Positions 32,680 to 43,963 are shown, numbered from the stretch's first letter. The stretch: 64,000 nt of DNA from Eunapius fragilis (GCA_963681505.1 OY811971.1:23653036-23717035); one strand, 5' to 3'. Translations and numbers: made by a program. Notes: a model not told the origin generated them from the sequence alone.

Positions 32680-32700
32680 TACTTAATGTATGCATCATCA

Positions 32701-33380
32701 CGCTGACAGAGACCCCCCCCCCCCCGCTCACCCTTGTGCGTGACGTACTTTATGGACAGCCCCTTTCAATTTCAACGACCCAAAGGCGGTCTAATAAATT
32801 TCCAATGGTATCCAAATTATAGTATCCGTAACAAGGTCTGTAAATTGTAGGAAATTAAGTCCGCCTCACAGCTGAATCACCTCGTTTGGCTAGCGGACCT
32901 CTTTGAAAGTTGGCCGTGTAAGAAAAAGTTATGGTAGAGTCTCCTTTTGTTTCAAATGATGTAAGAGTGTCGCCCTTCTTTTGCAACTGTGCCTTGATTA
33001 ATAACACCCTTCTGTTTGTATCTAGCTTTGATCGAACACTTATTGAACCTTGAACACTAGTGCAGTCTGGACTGTTTCTAAGGTGAGGCGGGCGTTATTG
33101 TCTCTGTTATTGCTGTGTAACTTTTGGCACGCTTAGTTTTTATATGGAGCGCACCTGGCCAGTTTTCGCTGGGCCCTTTAAATATTTGCACCTACTTCTA
33201 GGCGAAAAATGGGTTTGCATACAAGATGTAGACGTTGCTTCAACTCTGTCCATACCATTGTCCCATGAACTAGTAGGTGTGTCCTTTTCAATGGGGCAGC
33301 ATGTGCCACCATGATATTGTAGTGCACTTACTATTCTGATCCCAACTTTGTGATGTGATCTGGGTGAAGGATTTAACTAT
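32701..33380. other. No gene recognised
   Basis: Unique sequence with a short C run at about 32711-32724. No domain-bearing ORF. Confidence 0.45.
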
Positions 33381-33384
33381 GGAT

Positions 33385-33385
<1 letters not shown>

Positions 33386-33416
<31 letters not shown>

Positions 33417-33456
33417 TGTGTGTGTGTGTGTGTGTGTGCATATGTGTGTGTGTCAG
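33386..33456. repeat. (GT)n microsatellite
   Basis: An imperfect GT tract with GCATGT interruptions. Confidence 0.92.
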
Positions 33457-33689
33457 TGGTTTTGTCTGCTTACCCTGTTTGGTTTGTAGGTCATCTCATC
33501 CTGTTTGGTGACTACTGGTTCCTCTGTTCCTGTCTGGAGCCTTGGCTGCTGTTTTGTTTGTTTGTATCTCTATCTCTACTGGCCTCTAAGAGGTTAGAAC
33601 ATGTAAAAAATTGTATCGGAGGATGGGAGAGGGTGTGGTGGGGGTATTGCTTGGAGGTAAATCAGGCTAAATATAGATCAAACACTAAA

Positions 33690-33795
33690 ACCTTCAGGAT
33701 CCACGTGATTTAGAATCCCCTCAGGCCCTTAGATGGGTGCTATAGCCCAGGGCTCAAGAGGATTCTAAATCGCTTGGATCCCGAAGGGTTCAATT
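33690..33795. repeat. Hairpin-forming inverted repeat
   Basis: AACCTTCAGGATCCACGTGA with TTTAGAATCCCCT pairs with AGGATTCTAAATCGCTTGGA and TCCCGAAGGGTT across a short centre (CAGGCCCTTAG...AGCCCAGGGCT). It makes an imperfect hairpin of about 100 bases. Possibly a very short MITE. Confidence 0.65.
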
Positions 33796-33799
33796 TAGA

Positions 33800-34500
33800 C
33801 AACAGTAATGCGTGTGTAGCAACCAATAAATTCATGCAATGTAGAAATTAGATACATTCATAGCAAACATTAGAAATCTACTGTAATGGGCATAATACAT
33901 GTACGCATCAGAGAACAGTCCCTTGCTTATGCAACACTGCTGGAATCAGAGTGGGCTTATAACCAATCGCTAATTAACTGTGAGCCATTGCCGCTTTGGT
34001 TATGGAATGAACAGAGCAACCCATTATCACCGGTACAAAAGTATTGATTGCCAGTGTGAGAATGATGCAGATATTCTGAATAGCAATACATCAAAAGGAG
34101 TATGCACTATGTCATGCCTTTGCCACTGGAATCAAAAACTTCATGCATAAAGTCTACAACTATGGAACTTATAATTTCCACTGTAACTTTTAATATACAG
34201 TACATGTACATGTTAGAAATGTTAAAAGTATCTAGGAGCATTGAGTTAGCACATGGACCAGTATCCGTGAGAATGATCCATCATACATATATATATAAGT
34301 TATAAAAACGATTCACGTTTTAATCGTTATGACTTCAGAACATGGAGACGCACATGCACACACACATGTCACGATCTGTTACGCTGGCTTCTAAACCAGC
34401 TGCCCTCGACGTTCTTCGTCCAGTAACAGGTGGTGGTGATGATGGAGCTGGCTCGGAGGGAGGGACGGAGGGAGAGAGAACAGAGAGTGGGGTTTGAAAA
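33800..34500. other. No gene recognised
   Basis: Unique AT-rich sequence, becoming G-rich at 34440-34490, just ahead of the SET-like gene. It could hold that gene's promoter; no TATA element is obvious. Confidence 0.4.
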
Positions 34501-34785
34501 TATTTAAGGAGGTGGGATGTGTACCGAAAGCCACCATATGATTAACAGATGCTCACTCAGCATCCCTGAGGGGTACCATCAAAGGAGCCTTGCCATTCGT
34601 CGATTCTCCGCAACTGTATATCTGTCGCAGAAAATAAAACCATTGCATAACGTGGGAGACGTACATGAGACTGCGTGGCAGATTTGGCTTCCTCCTCAAC
34701 CGTTTGCCTGGCTGCGCTGGTTGCAGCCAAAAATTTATGAATAACATTAGATGCAGCCTCTGCACTAGTACTTGTACTAAGTCAT

Positions 34786-36600
34786 GTGTGTCTCATTTAC
34801 GTATACGCCCCCTCCCCGATGCAAAATCCAGTCTATTGGCCTCCGCTGTCACCACCACCTCAACCACCAGGCCCACCACCATCGCAGCCTCAACATCTAG
34901 GCCCACCACCACAGCCTCAGCCACCTCAACCACAGCCGTCACCATCACAGCCTCAACATCTAGGCCCACCACCACAGCCTCAGCCACCTCAACCACAGCC
35001 GTCACCACCAGGCCCACCACCCCCACCACAGCCTCAGCCATCACCACCACCTCAACCATCCACCTCAACCACCAGGCCCACCATCACCACCACCTCAACC
35101 ATCAGGCCCACCACCTCAGCCACCACCACCACCACCTCAACCATCAGGCCCACCACCACCTCAACCACCAGGCCCACCACCACAGCCTCAGCCATCACCA
35201 CCACCCCCACAGCCTCAGCCACCAGCCCCAAAAATACATTCCTGCTGAGGGAGGGGCATGACCCTTCGCTGGCCATCCAATATGTAGATGGGGATGGGGG
35301 GAACCTTGTGGCCGAATGCTTCCCGGGCATTCTAGAGGTGGCACGGGCACACAGGGTTCCCTGCCAGAGGATGCAGCCCCATGACCTGACTCTGGTGCCG
35401 CTTCGCGAGTGCCACCACGACGCACCAGAGTTGGGTCATGTCTACCAACTTAACCTAGGGGGTGCTAAGGTGGTTGTGCCCTTTGGTTACCGTGCCCTGG
35501 TCCATGCCAGGCTTCTTATGAGCTCTTGGAGGACGGTGGTTGTGGCCAGCCATGGCGCAGATGGAAAGGGGGGCAGACTGCTCGTTGAAATACGATCTGG
35601 TGGTGATGATTCTGCTACAACTACTGGTGTTTGCAGGATCGGCGCTGGGCTGAGCTACCCGTCCACACGGGCACCCCCTGCATACCACCAGGCCTACCAG
35701 AGGGCGCAAGCTACAAGAGCAGGCCTGCACGAATTCCACCTGACAGACGGTGAGGTGCTTCCAGGTGCGTTGAAGCACAAGCTCGCACATCTGGGGGCAT
35801 CCGTCACGCACACAACGTCGACCAACAACGTAAAGTGCGTGATCATCAATGACAGCACAACTCTCAACGAGAGTCATGTGCTCGAGATGCCGTCCACAAT
35901 ACCCAGTGCAGGTCGTGCTGCTATGCTTAGGCCAACGCCCCCTGGTAGGTCAAACTACATAATTCCAGCAGGGGCACGCATATGTCTGTATTCAGACATA
36001 TGCGTGCAAGGGGACCAAACAAACACTGACTATTTGATGGTGAGGGAGGTGGGAGGCAGGCGGATGATGTGGAACCCAACACATCCTGATGGTGCCAACA
36101 TTGGCCGCCTAGTAAATCAAGGAGGGCTGATTGAGGGACTAAAAGCACCGGTGGCATCTAGTGACGTTGCTTGTGGGCTGAATAATTACTCACCTCGTGA
36201 GGCAGAGGAAATATTCAAGGCCCACAGCAACGTCACATACAAATACGTACACCAACCTCACGCCCCCCCAGCAAACAGACACACACTGGAGGTAACTGCC
36301 CAAAGAACAATTACGTCATCCAGTACTCATGCCATAGAACTCTTTGGGAACTATGGCATCGAGTATTGGATGGCGTACATACTCAAAGAGCACCAGCAAT
36401 GGGGGTTAGCACATGAAGCCGTAAAGTGTGTGATGTGGCTCCTCCTGTCCAGGAATAGTGCAATGCCTGAGGAAGAAAGAAAGAAGTTCCTAGGACAGGG
36501 GGAGCACACCCTGGTGTCACAAGACACCAAAGAGACCTTCACACAAATGGAATGCCCCTTTCCTCTATCGAACGGAACAAGAAAAAGACAGAGACAATGA
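34786..36600 (+). CDS. Pro/Thr-rich repeat protein with SET-like domain (copy 1)
   Basis: The 604-residue ORF starts MCLIYVYAPSPMQNPVYWPP. Residues 20-92 are Pro/Gln-rich and 93-148 Thr-rich; the switch marks a frame change inside a DNA repeat, so the true N-terminus is uncertain. From residue 150 it is globular: TFLLREGHDPSLAIQYVDGD, CQRMQPHDLTLVPLREC. Residues about 360-530 look like a SET domain: NYIIPAGARICLYSD, then GANIGRLVNQ (like the N-x-x-R-x-x-N motif) and ELFGNYGIEYW (like DYGxxYW). SET domains are usually lysine methyltransferases. Here the N-H-S signature is N-Q-G, so activity is doubtful. The tail ends NGTRKRQRQ, a possible nuclear signal. A broken tandem copy lies at 37037-40755. 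Host or transposon origin is unclear. Confidence 0.6.
   Translation: MCLIYVYAPSPMQNPVYWPPLSPPPQPPGPPPSQPQHLGPPPQPQPPQPQPSPSQPQHLGPPPQPQPPQPQPSPPGPPPPPQPQPSPPPQPSTSTTRPTITTTSTIRPTTSATTTTTSTIRPTTTSTTRPTTTASAITTTPTASATSPKNTFLLREGHDPSLAIQYVDGDGGNLVAECFPGILEVARAHRVPCQRMQPHDLTLVPLRECHHDAPELGHVYQLNLGGAKVVVPFGYRALVHARLLMSSWRTVVVASHGADGKGGRLLVEIRSGGDDSATTTGVCRIGAGLSYPSTRAPPAYHQAYQRAQATRAGLHEFHLTDGEVLPGALKHKLAHLGASVTHTTSTNNVKCVIINDSTTLNESHVLEMPSTIPSAGRAAMLRPTPPGRSNYIIPAGARICLYSDICVQGDQTNTDYLMVREVGGRRMMWNPTHPDGANIGRLVNQGGLIEGLKAPVASSDVACGLNNYSPREAEEIFKAHSNVTYKYVHQPHAPPANRHTLEVTAQRTITSSSTHAIELFGNYGIEYWMAYILKEHQQWGLAHEAVKCVMWLLLSRNSAMPEEERKKFLGQGEHTLVSQDTKETFTQMECPFPLSNGTRKRQRQ
34845..35225. repeat. Codon-scale repeat (CCACCAGGCCCACCACCACA type)
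   Basis: Imperfect 15-54 base units rich in CCACCA, CAGCCTCAGCCA and ACCTCAACC. Depending on frame it encodes Pro/Gln, Thr/Ser or His/Asn repeats. A shorter homologous tract is at 37855-37985 in copy 2. Indels in it explain the frame switch. Confidence 0.85.
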
Positions 36601-37036
36601 CAATTTGTTTGTTTGTTTCTTTGTTTGTTTGTTTCTTTGTTGCATTCGAAATCAGACATGCTTAGAGTGTGCAGGCCATGTCTATTTCACAATCATCTCT
36701 ACCTACCACCTCTCCATAGGGTACTGTGCTTGAGTCCCTCCATCAGACAGGACAGTGCATGCTGCAAAAGGGTCCATTTCCACCATTCAACCTCCACCAT
36801 TTTTTAGCAAAAGTGTATGTCTCATTCACACACAAAGGCAGTCATTTTTAGCATGCCATACACAGAGTGCATGTCTTTTTCACACACAGTCCCTGCCATT
36901 TTCTTTGAGCCATTTTTCAGCCTAACTACAGGGGACATGCATAAGGGTACACCCCCACCCTGCTATCTAGATCATTGATAAAGATCATTGCAAGCATTAA
37001 ATTACATAAATGCATTACCCCGTTGCACATTATTGA
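36601..37036. other. 3' flank of copy 1 and 5' flank of copy 2
   Basis: A GTTTGTTTGTTTCTTTGTTG tract directly follows the stop codon and has a counterpart after the end of copy 2 (40770-40797), so the 3' UTR is part of the duplicated unit. No gene otherwise. Confidence 0.5.
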
Positions 37037-38455
37037 AAATGGCAGACGCATTGTTAGCTGGTCTTCATGCTGGTATCGTGGCTGGAGGATGCTACCTCAT
37101 TCCCCTCGCCGTCAACGGCCACTCCTGCCGTCCCTGCAATAGCAAGGCTGAGGCCTACTCCTCCTACTCCTCCCCCTTATCCTCCATCTCCTCCGCCCTC
37201 TCCTGCTGGCCCTTCACATGTGAGGCTTCCTCCTCCCACTCCATCTCCAACAACAGCACATCCAGGAACTAGTAGAGTGCAGGGTTCCAGGGGCCAAACC
37301 ATTCTACTGGAGCCAGAGCATGCATCAAAAAGGGCAGACACCCTTTTTGATGTCGGGTTAACCGCACACCCTGAGTGGATGGAACACCTCCATCGACAGC
37401 TCTCCACCAGGGTGATCCCGCTGGCCAACAGAGCAGTTAACATGCTGCACACCTGCTGCCTCCCGTCACCCAACTCTCTTCAGGAAGTAATGCAACAAGT
37501 CACCTCACTCCACACTGTAGCCAACGTTGTGAGAGTCTTGGCATGGTTCAAGGTTGGCAGGGTGCTGAAAACAACAGCCTTCGCAACCAGGCAGGTTGAG
37601 GCTTTTGCAGCCGACCTAAAAGGCCAGCTGTACCACCAGATGGTGAGGGAGTATGGGTGCCCCACCTGCAGGGAATGCGGTGCCGACCCCACCAACCTGC
37701 CTTGTGGTGGAGTCCAATTTCTCATTCAGGATGGTCCAGCCCCCAGTTTAATGACCTCACCCACAGCCACCTTGAGGCAAGCAAGAGGCTGGCCAGTCTC
37801 ATGTCCCCATGTACTATCGGGGCTTTTACCACCTTCAGCTGTGAAGAGGATTGTCCCAGCCATCACCACCTCAACCACCACCACCTCCCATCACCACCAC
37901 CAGGCCCACCACAGCCTCAGCCATCACCACCTCAACCAACAGGCCCACCACAGCCTCAGCCGTCACCACCAACTCAACCACCAGGCCCAAAAATACATTC
38001 CTGCTCAGAGAGGACCCTTCACTAGCCATCCAATATGCAGACGGGGATGGGGGGAACTTTGTGACAGAATGTTTCCCAAGCATTTTAGAGGTGGCACAGG
38101 TACACAGGGTTCCCTGCCAGAGGATGCAGCCCCATGACCTGACTCTCGTGCCATTTCGTGAATGTGACCACGATGCACCAGAGTTGGGTCGTGTCTAGGT
38201 GGAGCCAGGGTGGTTGTGCCATACAGGTACCACGCCCTGTTGAGGTTGTGGAGGACGGTGGTGATGGCTAACCACGGCGCCGATAGAAAGGGGGGCAGAC
38301 TGCTCGTGGAGATACGTGCTGGTGGTGCTGGTGGTGCTGGTGGTGCTGCTGCTGCTCCAACCGGGGTGTACCGAATAGAAGCTGGGCTAAGCTACCTCAC
38401 CGCACAGGCACCCCCTGCATACCACCAGGTCTACCAGAGGGCACAAGTTATGTGA
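37037..38455 (+). pseudogene. SET-like gene copy 2, N-terminal and central part
   Basis: It begins MADALLAGLHAGIVAGGC and after an early frame change continues in the 37067 frame: a Pro/Ser-rich stretch, then a globular region absent from copy 1 with SRGQTILLEPEHASKRADTL, VGLTAHPEWMEHLHRQLS and a Cys cluster, YGCPTCRECGADP. After another frame change and a repeat tract it matches copy 1: TFLLREDPSLAIQYADGD, CQRMQPHDLTLVPFREC. A stop or deletion near 38196 and loss of register at 38446-38455 end it. This copy reveals an extra upstream domain that copy 1 may have lost. Confidence 0.65.
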
Positions 38456-38519
38456 GCGATCTGTGGTTGTTAGTGTCTCTCTGTCATCCTGGGCCATCGT
38501 CACTGGTTTGGTGCGTGTT

Positions 38520-39240
38520 TTGGTCGGCGTTCGCCGGCCTTGCGGTCGCTCCTTTGCCTTAAGAGCCTCTTGAAGGGGTCCTGCAGCTGACTGCCGCCCG
38601 CGTCATTTCTCGCCGAACGTTCGTGGGGTACATTTATATCTTTGGGCCAGCTGCCACTCTCGGTCACGCGCTCCTTCCTGTATCCAAGCTGGACGTTTGG
38701 GTCCTGCCGCCGCAGCCGCGCGCTTGTTTCTTTGGGTCCCAAGCTCAGCACTTAGAGTGTCCTCGCCGCTTGCATCCCACCTCGCTGTATGCTTGGTTGC
38801 CGAGCCAGTCGCCGCTCGTGGTTGCGCACTCTTTCTCCTTGAATCCAAAGATGGACACTCAGGGCGTTTGGCCGGCCTTGCTGTCGCCTTTTTTGTCTTA
38901 AGACCCTCTTGAAGGGGTCCTGCAGCTGGCCGCCGCCCGAGTCTTTCTCGCTAAACGCTTATGGGAAAAACTTTTATCTTTGGGCCAGCCGCCCGTTGCA
39001 ATCGTGAGCTCCTTCCTGTATCCAGGCTGGTCGGTAGGGGTGCAGCCACCGCTGTCGCGCCCTTGTTTTCTTCGGGTTCCAAGCTCAGCACTTAGGGTGT
39101 TCTCGAGCTAGCCGCCGCATGTGTCAATTCCCACTGTACGCTTTGTTGCCGGACCAGCCGCCGCTCTGCTGCGCGATCGTTCTCCTTGAATTCGAGGGTG
39201 GACGCTCAAGGTGTGTTGCGCGCTCTTCTAGGAATCCCGG
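38520..39240. repeat. About 340-bp GC-rich tandem repeat (2 plus partial copies)
   Basis: GCCGGCCTTGCGGTCGCTCC with CTCTTGAAGGGGTCCTGCAG at about 38533 recurs at about 38870. TTTGGGCCAGC, CTCCTTCCTGTATCCA and CCAAGCTCAGCACTTAG recur at the same spacing, with a third partial unit to about 39240. ORFs across it are not supported. Confidence 0.85.
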
Positions 39241-39638
39241 CTCAGTGCTTGGAAGATCCTAGTAGCAGCCGCTGCTTGCATCCGCACGTCATAGTCGCAC
39301 AGGACATGCGTGGTATTGGCATGAGCCAGCCGCCATGCAGCGGGACATCATGGTCGCATGCCTAGGACTTAGTTTCGCCACCAAACATGGTACGGTCCTC
39401 CTCTGCTCGCAGCTATCTTTCTTTCTCTCTGGGGTCGCAAGCTGTTTGCTTGCAGGATACTGTACGTTCACCCCCGTCCCTATGGCAATCCTCCTCGTGC
39501 CCGCACGCACGGTTGTTAAGGGCGGCATTGCATTCCGTGCATGCATGACGAGGCACGTGCGCAGCCTAGATATCTTGTGACCTCCCCCTCTCCACTCCTT
39601 TTCCCCTCACAGTCCCATCCTCGCTCCCGCCCCTTCCC

Positions 39639-40340
39639 GTGTTTGACAACACCGAGGTGATGGTCAGACTCCGCTGCGTGGTTGCCTTCCAGAGCCAGCG
39701 CTGCTCATGGACCCTGCTGCAGTGCGCTGCTCGCTTGCCACCGAGGCTGGTGACCCGCATTCAGGCGCTGGAGTTTGAAGAGATGTCCGAGCTGTTGCAG
39801 GAGGCTTGGATTACGGAGGCGCCTGCCGATGGCACCACGCTTAGACTCCTGCGCCGGTCCTCCCCGATTACAGACCTTGGCATCTGGGCGAGTGGTTCTG
39901 CCTGATGGTCTCAGTCCTGTCCGCGAGGTTCCCTGCGAGATCCCTGGATTTGGGGGTCTACCTCAGGCGCATTCTCAGCTGCGCGAGCACGTTTGTGGGG
40001 CTCTCCTAGGTCACGTATGACTGGCTGTACCGCCGGCAGGCCACGGCGGCCTGTAGCATCAGCTGGTCAACTGAAGATCAGTCCCTCTACAATGAGGCTT
40101 TTGCCAGGAGGGCGGAGCCGACGGTGAGGGGTTGGCTCTGTCTGTGAGCATCACTCTGCCGAAGCATGCCTGGACACCCCTCGCTTCCCGCTCCTGCCTG
40201 CCGAGCCTGTTGCTCCACCTTCTAGCCGTGATATCTGCAGGCGCTTCAACCAGGAGAGCTGCTTTTCGTGTTCCTGCCGCTTCAGGCATGCGTGCAGCTT
40301 GTGTGTGGGGGCACACCCGGAGGCCAGCCCCGTAGAAGAG
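39639..40340 (+). pseudogene. DIRS-type Gag-like protein, frameshifted
   Basis: The first part reads LPPRLVTRIQALEFEEMSEL and ITDLGIW, resembling the N-terminal motif of DIRS Gag-like proteins. In another frame WLYRRQATAACSISWS and LYNEAFARRAEPT follow (the Y-x-R-Q-A...W-S...F-x-R-A motif). Then ICRRFNQESCFSCSCRFRHA and CSLCVGAHPEASP follow, the terminal C-x3-F-N...C-R-F-x-H-x-C-x2-C-x-G-x-H-P zinc motif. At least two frameshifts and a stop separate these parts. The identification rests on recognising these motifs. Confidence 0.65.
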
Positions 40341-40539
40341 CCGCCCTTGCGCTAGCGGCGGTGGCTGCAGCATAGTTTAGGCGCTTTGTGGGAGCTGCCT
40401 GCTTTTATATTCTCGCATGCAGGACATTCTCCCTGCTGTGCACACCTGCAGTGTGCGTGTATACTCTAGCTGTTATCACATGCAGGCATTTTACTGAGCA
40501 TGCCTTGTTTTCTGCATGCCAGCTTCTGATGTTAAGCTG

Positions 40540-40755
40540 GCAACCCCCCCCATTCTGAGAGACTTCCAAGAGTGGACGTTTCAGCATGTGGCTGTGAAGT
40601 GTGTCCCCCAGCTACTCCTATCGGAAAAAAGTGCAATGCCTGTTGCAAAATTTGTAGGTCCTGGTGAAAATCTATCAAGGGAGGTCATGGTTGGGTATAA
40701 ATATATGGACTGCCTTTTCCCCCTAACTCCATGCAGAAAGAGACCTAGACATTGA
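40540..40755 (+). pseudogene. SET-like gene copy 2, C-terminal end
   Basis: After the DIRS-type block the frame reads AVKCVPQLLLSEKSAMP, matching AVKCVMWLLLSRNSAMPEEE of copy 1. It ends with MDCLFPLTPCRKRPRH against MECPFPLSNGTRKRQRQ. The SET-like core (copy 1 residues about 310-530) is missing. Confidence 0.75.
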
Positions 40756-40799
40756 CTATATGTTTGGTGTTGTTGTTTGTTTGTTTGTTGCATTCCAGG

Positions 40800-43360
40800 C
40801 TTAGACCAGTGCATCGGACCCAGTGGTCAAGCATGTAACAGGGCACTGTACCCACAGCGGTGCCGCAAAGATGTCGAGCATCGCGGTGGCATATATGATA
40901 CAAACTATTAACTCCCGTGTCCACTTGACATTTTTTGGGGACCTCCATTATCAAACAATAATACATGACCTGCAAATAATTACTACACTAAATTTAAATC
41001 GATCACATGCAAGGTTTTAAAAGTAACTCTTATTTTCACCTTGTACACACCTATTACTTGTGGCATTACACTAGTGTTTTCCTTTCCGGGACCCTTTTCA
41101 TGCTGCCTAAGGGTCCAGTTTCAACCAACCACATGATCTGTTTAAGGAAGTTCGCCGTGTTTTATAAACCCTGGCTTTCTTTGACACTGAGCTGAGTGCA
41201 GAGAAGGGTGACCATGGGTGCAGAGTAGGTGACCATGATTGTAAGTAAGTGTGACCCAGATAGATTGCACTCACTATGTACAGGTGATTTAGCTCCCACC
41301 CGTCTCCCCACCATGGTGATGGTTGTTTCACTTACCCTATGGACATATTGTGTAGTTGAATCATGGAGGGGCAGAGAAACCTACGCTCCACGCTTCAATT
41401 GCCCAGTTAGATATACAACCAGCCGGAAAGAAATTAATCCATACGCACACACACACTTACTGTAAACCCAGTATCCACACGCAAGCACCTACTGATTTTG
41501 ATTGCTCAATGCACTCGATGTCCAATCTCCAAACACAATATTCTGTAGTGAAAACATGACGAGTCCTTACACATTGTTATCATGTCATACGGATGGCATG
41601 TTAGGGAAATACACACACACACACTTGTTACTTGGCCATCTGGATATCACTGTTGTAGAACCACGCATGGGTAGGCAGTTGGACAAAGGCCCTCTTCTTG
41701 CAACATCGGAACGTTTGATTTTCAACCAACTCTCTCAGGGTCTCACGTCCTCAGCAGAGGTTCCACTGTTCTGCTATTGCGAAATACATATCACCAGCTG
41801 GAAAATAAATTAATGTACATTAATCAACGCATACACACACAAACACAGGTGCAACGACTGTAATGTGGGTAAGAAGCCTACCAAATGTTTGTATGTGGAC
41901 ACAATATTGAAATAACTCTACGACGATTTACAAATACAGTACTGAAACCAGTTTTTATAGGAAATGTGTGTTTAAATTATCCACTGCCCTCTCCTGATCC
42001 TCTTCCAGAGACTAGCACTGTTGGTCTTTCGGTATTCTACTGGTTGCTACTTGGTTACTACTTGGTTACTACTGGTTCCTGATTTAGTCCTTTTGTGGTC
42101 ACTAAAGAAAAATAGGTTAGTATCTTACTTTAGTCAGCAGTATCACTTGCAAGGAGTGATATGTTATTACACATCACCGCTATACACAGAATGCCAATAG
42201 CTGAATTCTTTTTATGTTTAATTTCTGGAGCATTGACTCATGTGCAGCGCCGCTCTCTGGTTTGATGAGAACGGGCTGGGCTGAGGGTTGTGTATAGAAG
42301 CATAATTACTATTGCTGATGTTTGTCAGTAATAATTTCCATTATTGAATTAATGGCAAATTTAAAATGTCCAGACCAATCCTTTGTGAACTATATTTCCC
42401 GATTAATTCCCGAAGTCTACATTTACTACATTGCATGGCATAATATGCTTACATTTACTGGTATTGAAATTATACTTCCCAAATGCATTCCCAGTCCTAG
42501 CATCACCACTGCCTATATTGGGTTGTCTAGTTCCTGAACTTAAGAACATTATTAAGACAAGTATTGGAATTTTGCTGTTTTACTATGCAAGGATCATGAA
42601 TTTTCCAAAGCATTACAATCTTTGAAACATGATTCCCAATATTGGGATTATGCTTTCCAGTCTTGGTATCACCATCCCTATATTGGATTTCTATGTTTCC
42701 CAACCTTAATTGAAGACGTATTTCCCAATACTGGGATTACCATTACAATCTTGTAAATATGATTCCCGGGATTATGCTTTCCAGTCTTGGTATCACTATT
42801 TTCTATATTGGGATTGTATGCAATTTGGAAAACTTATTTCCCAACATTGGGAATGAAGTCCCAATGTAATAGAAAGGCAATACCATTGTTGGGAAAGCTA
42901 GGTCACAACAAACATCTCATGTTGGAAATTATTGATGGTACATTTCAAAGTCAAGAAAGAGTGCAAATCAGCTTTGCTGTTTTACGAAGGGTTCACGAAG
43001 GGCGAATGTGTGATATGAATGTTTTAAATTGCCAGCACCGAGTTTACTTTTTCCACTTGTCCCTCTATTCAGTTTCATTATTCTTCTTTAGGGACTGTAC
43101 TGGTTCTTCTGTTCTGTTTGGAGTCTTAGTCGTGGATTGAGCGCTTGTATATTGGACATTCAGCTTGTGATATTACTACTGTCAAACATTTTCAAAAGTG
43201 AGGTTGGCTCTTGTGAGGCTTTATTACTGTTGGTGAATCATATTCTTATATGTCAGTGGCTAATTACGAATTGCACGATGCACTTATTTCAGCAGCCAAC
43301 AAAAACTAGACACAATAATCGAGTCCCACACTAGGGCACACCAAAAAACAATCACTGGTT
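40800..43360. other. No gene recognised; diffuse repeats
   Basis: Short CACACA tracts occur at about 41445-41457 and 41609-41622. Between 42440 and 42880 phrases such as CCCAATATTGGGA, TTTCCAGTCTTGGTATCAC and GAAACATGATTCCC recur several times at irregular spacing, a decayed tandem array. No domain-bearing ORF is seen. Confidence 0.5.
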
Positions 43361-43368
43361 AGGACCTA

Positions 43369-43963
43369 CAGTTCCAGCCACAATAAAATTCACTTTCTGT
43401 TTCTGTGCTACGATTGTAGCACTGTGAGTTTTGTAAATAAACAACGATAAAACGAACTATTTGACACTTTTGTGTGCGTTAATGAGGTCCTCGAACTGCG
43501 CAACTTTGTTTACATTGGTTTTGTCTAAAGCATGGGTCTTAATGAACGCTGCGTGCATCGCTAAAAGACAGAGTAAGGAAGTTATCATTGGTCCTTCCGT
43601 TCATATTATGCCTGCCCAGATGTGGACTTTCAGTAGTTGTTGTATAGACGATGAATCCCACCACAAAGCACTGCAAGAAACGGTGGATGTATTCGCACGT
43701 ACTTGGAATACCCTCTAATATTGACTGCTGATTAATGATAGGAGCTTTAAACCCTAAAAACAATATCATACGTTTCATATAATCGCTGTACACCATCAAA
43801 AAACAATGACGTCAAATTAAAGACCAAGCGATTGACAACTTTGGTGTTAATCGTTCTTCGAAGAATCGCTACAAAGTCAGAACTAAACCAAACCAGAAGC
43901 CATATCTTAGTGCTACGATCGCAGCACTTAAACAGAACGTGACTTTTATTGTGGCCGGTACTG
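43369..43963. mobile_element. Tc1/mariner-like non-autonomous element
   Basis: The left end CAGTTCCAGCCACAATAAAA and right end TTTTATTGTGGCCGGTACTG are inverted repeats flanked by TA on both sides (43367-43368, 43964-43965), the target duplication of Tc1/mariner. The pairing continues inward for about 60 bases (GTGCTACGATTGTAGCAC and GTGCTACGATCGCAGCAC). The 595-base interior has no transposase. Confidence 0.82.

Larger units (their letters stand above)
29900..32700. mobile_element. Decayed ISL2EU/IS4EU-type DNA transposon
   Basis: Two convergent coding units are present: a YqaJ-type nuclease with PHD finger on plus, and a THAP plus DDE transposase on minus. This pairing is the defining gene content of ISL2EU-type elements related to PIF/Harbinger. 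Both units carry stops and frameshifts, so this copy is inactive. Terminal repeats were not located and the ends are approximate. Confidence 0.75.
38456..40400 (+). mobile_element. DIRS-type retroelement fragment inserted in SET-like copy 2
   Basis: A GC-rich block unlike its surroundings replaces the middle of copy 2. Its first 750 bases are a roughly 340-bp tandem repeat and its second part encodes a degraded DIRS-type Gag. No reverse transcriptase or tyrosine recombinase is present, so it is a fragment. Confidence 0.6.

Noticed and set aside
37177-37473. Minus-strand ORFs opposite the SET-like genes (also 35052-35877, 36351-36659)
   Set aside because: They are shadows of GC-rich or repeat coding sequence on the other strand with low-complexity Val/Gly content.
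43461-43718. ORF inside the Tc1-like element as its transposase
   Set aside because: It shows no helix-turn-helix or DDE motif and the element is too short to encode a transposase.
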